Below the pieces are notes generated by a model. That model searched no databases. It worked only from the letters and a program-made list of their open reading frames with translations, and was not told where the DNA came from. From the NCBI GenBank assembly GCA_902796875.1, contig CADBQT010000154.1, positions 1 to 6,001 of the forward strand: DNA of 6,001 nucleotides, read 5' to 3'. Positions 5,958-6,001 of this stretch are shown piece by piece; within the stretch, counting starts at the first letter, position 1, and each line of letters starts with the position of its first letter. This DNA is from an uncultured Eubacteriales bacterium (GTDB lineage: Bacteria > Bacillota > Clostridia > Peptostreptococcales > Anaerovoracaceae). A program made the translations under genes and the position numbers.

Positions 5958-6001
5958 TCTTTATCCCCCCTGTTTCTTCTCCGGATCATGACCACGGCCG
6001 C
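5954..6001 (-). CDS. Possible 3' end of an upstream gene, cut by the window edge
   Basis: One minus-strand frame reads AAVVMIRRRNRGDKE and then TGA (5954-5956), overlapping the oxidoreductase ATG as ATGA. A short hydrophobic run followed by a basic tail would suit the cytoplasmic end of a membrane protein. A second frame (ending KKQGG, TAA at 5961-5963) is also open to the edge, so which one is real cannot be decided from 48 nt. Either way, a gene just upstream in the same operon is likely. Confidence 0.4.
   Translation of the reverse strand, partial: AAVVMIRRRNRGDKE

Noticed and set aside
1..6001. CRISPR arrays, insertion sequences, tRNA or rRNA genes, attachment sites
   Set aside because: No regularly spaced direct repeats, transposase motifs, terminal inverted repeats or tRNA-like foldings were seen outside the T-box leader.

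Overview
The window looks like chromosomal DNA of a moderately GC-rich member of the Bacillota, probably an anaerobic Clostridia-type bacterium. The strongest clue is a complete T-box riboswitch, an RNA element largely confined to that phylum and its relatives. Strong AGGAGG-type ribosome binding sites and a pairing of a MoxR-type ATPase with a metallopeptidase/vWA protein agree with this. I cannot place it at genus level. Every gene I can support lies on the minus strand, so transcription runs from high to low coordinates. The long plus-strand reading frames are antisense shadows.

The upstream block (6001 to 1572) reads as one operon. First comes the last few codons of a gene cut off by the window edge. 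A 427-residue saccharopine-dehydrogenase-family oxidoreductase follows (5957-4674). After a 41-nt gap comes a reading frame that would encode a 570-residue protein, an N-terminal domain resembling DUF6273 followed by a MoxR-type AAA+ ATPase (4632-2920). It is interrupted by one in-frame TAG inside the Walker A loop (3760-3762). After 49 nt comes a 432-residue protein with an HEICH zinc-peptidase domain, a very acidic linker and a vWA-like domain with a complete MIDAS (2870-1572). The ATPase and the vWA/peptidase protein form a recognisable two-component pair, presumably a remodelling or maturation machine whose client is unknown.

The downstream block (1575 to 1) is a separately regulated transport unit. 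A near-consensus sigma-A promoter has its -35 box overlapping the stop codon of the vWA gene. It drives a leader of about 390 nt containing the T-box: Stem I with a UAC (Tyr) specifier, further hairpins, the T-box bulge and a strong intrinsic terminator. The leader controls a sodium:solute symporter (SSS family) that runs off the left edge. The inferred logic is that uncharged tRNA-Tyr stabilises the antiterminator and switches on uptake, so the symporter is predicted to import tyrosine or a tyrosine-containing or related compound.

The most notable points are the TAG in the P-loop of an otherwise intact ATPase gene, the tyrosine T-box that suggests a substrate for an otherwise unassigned SSS transporter, and the apparently permuted DUF6273-like region fused to a MoxR ATPase.
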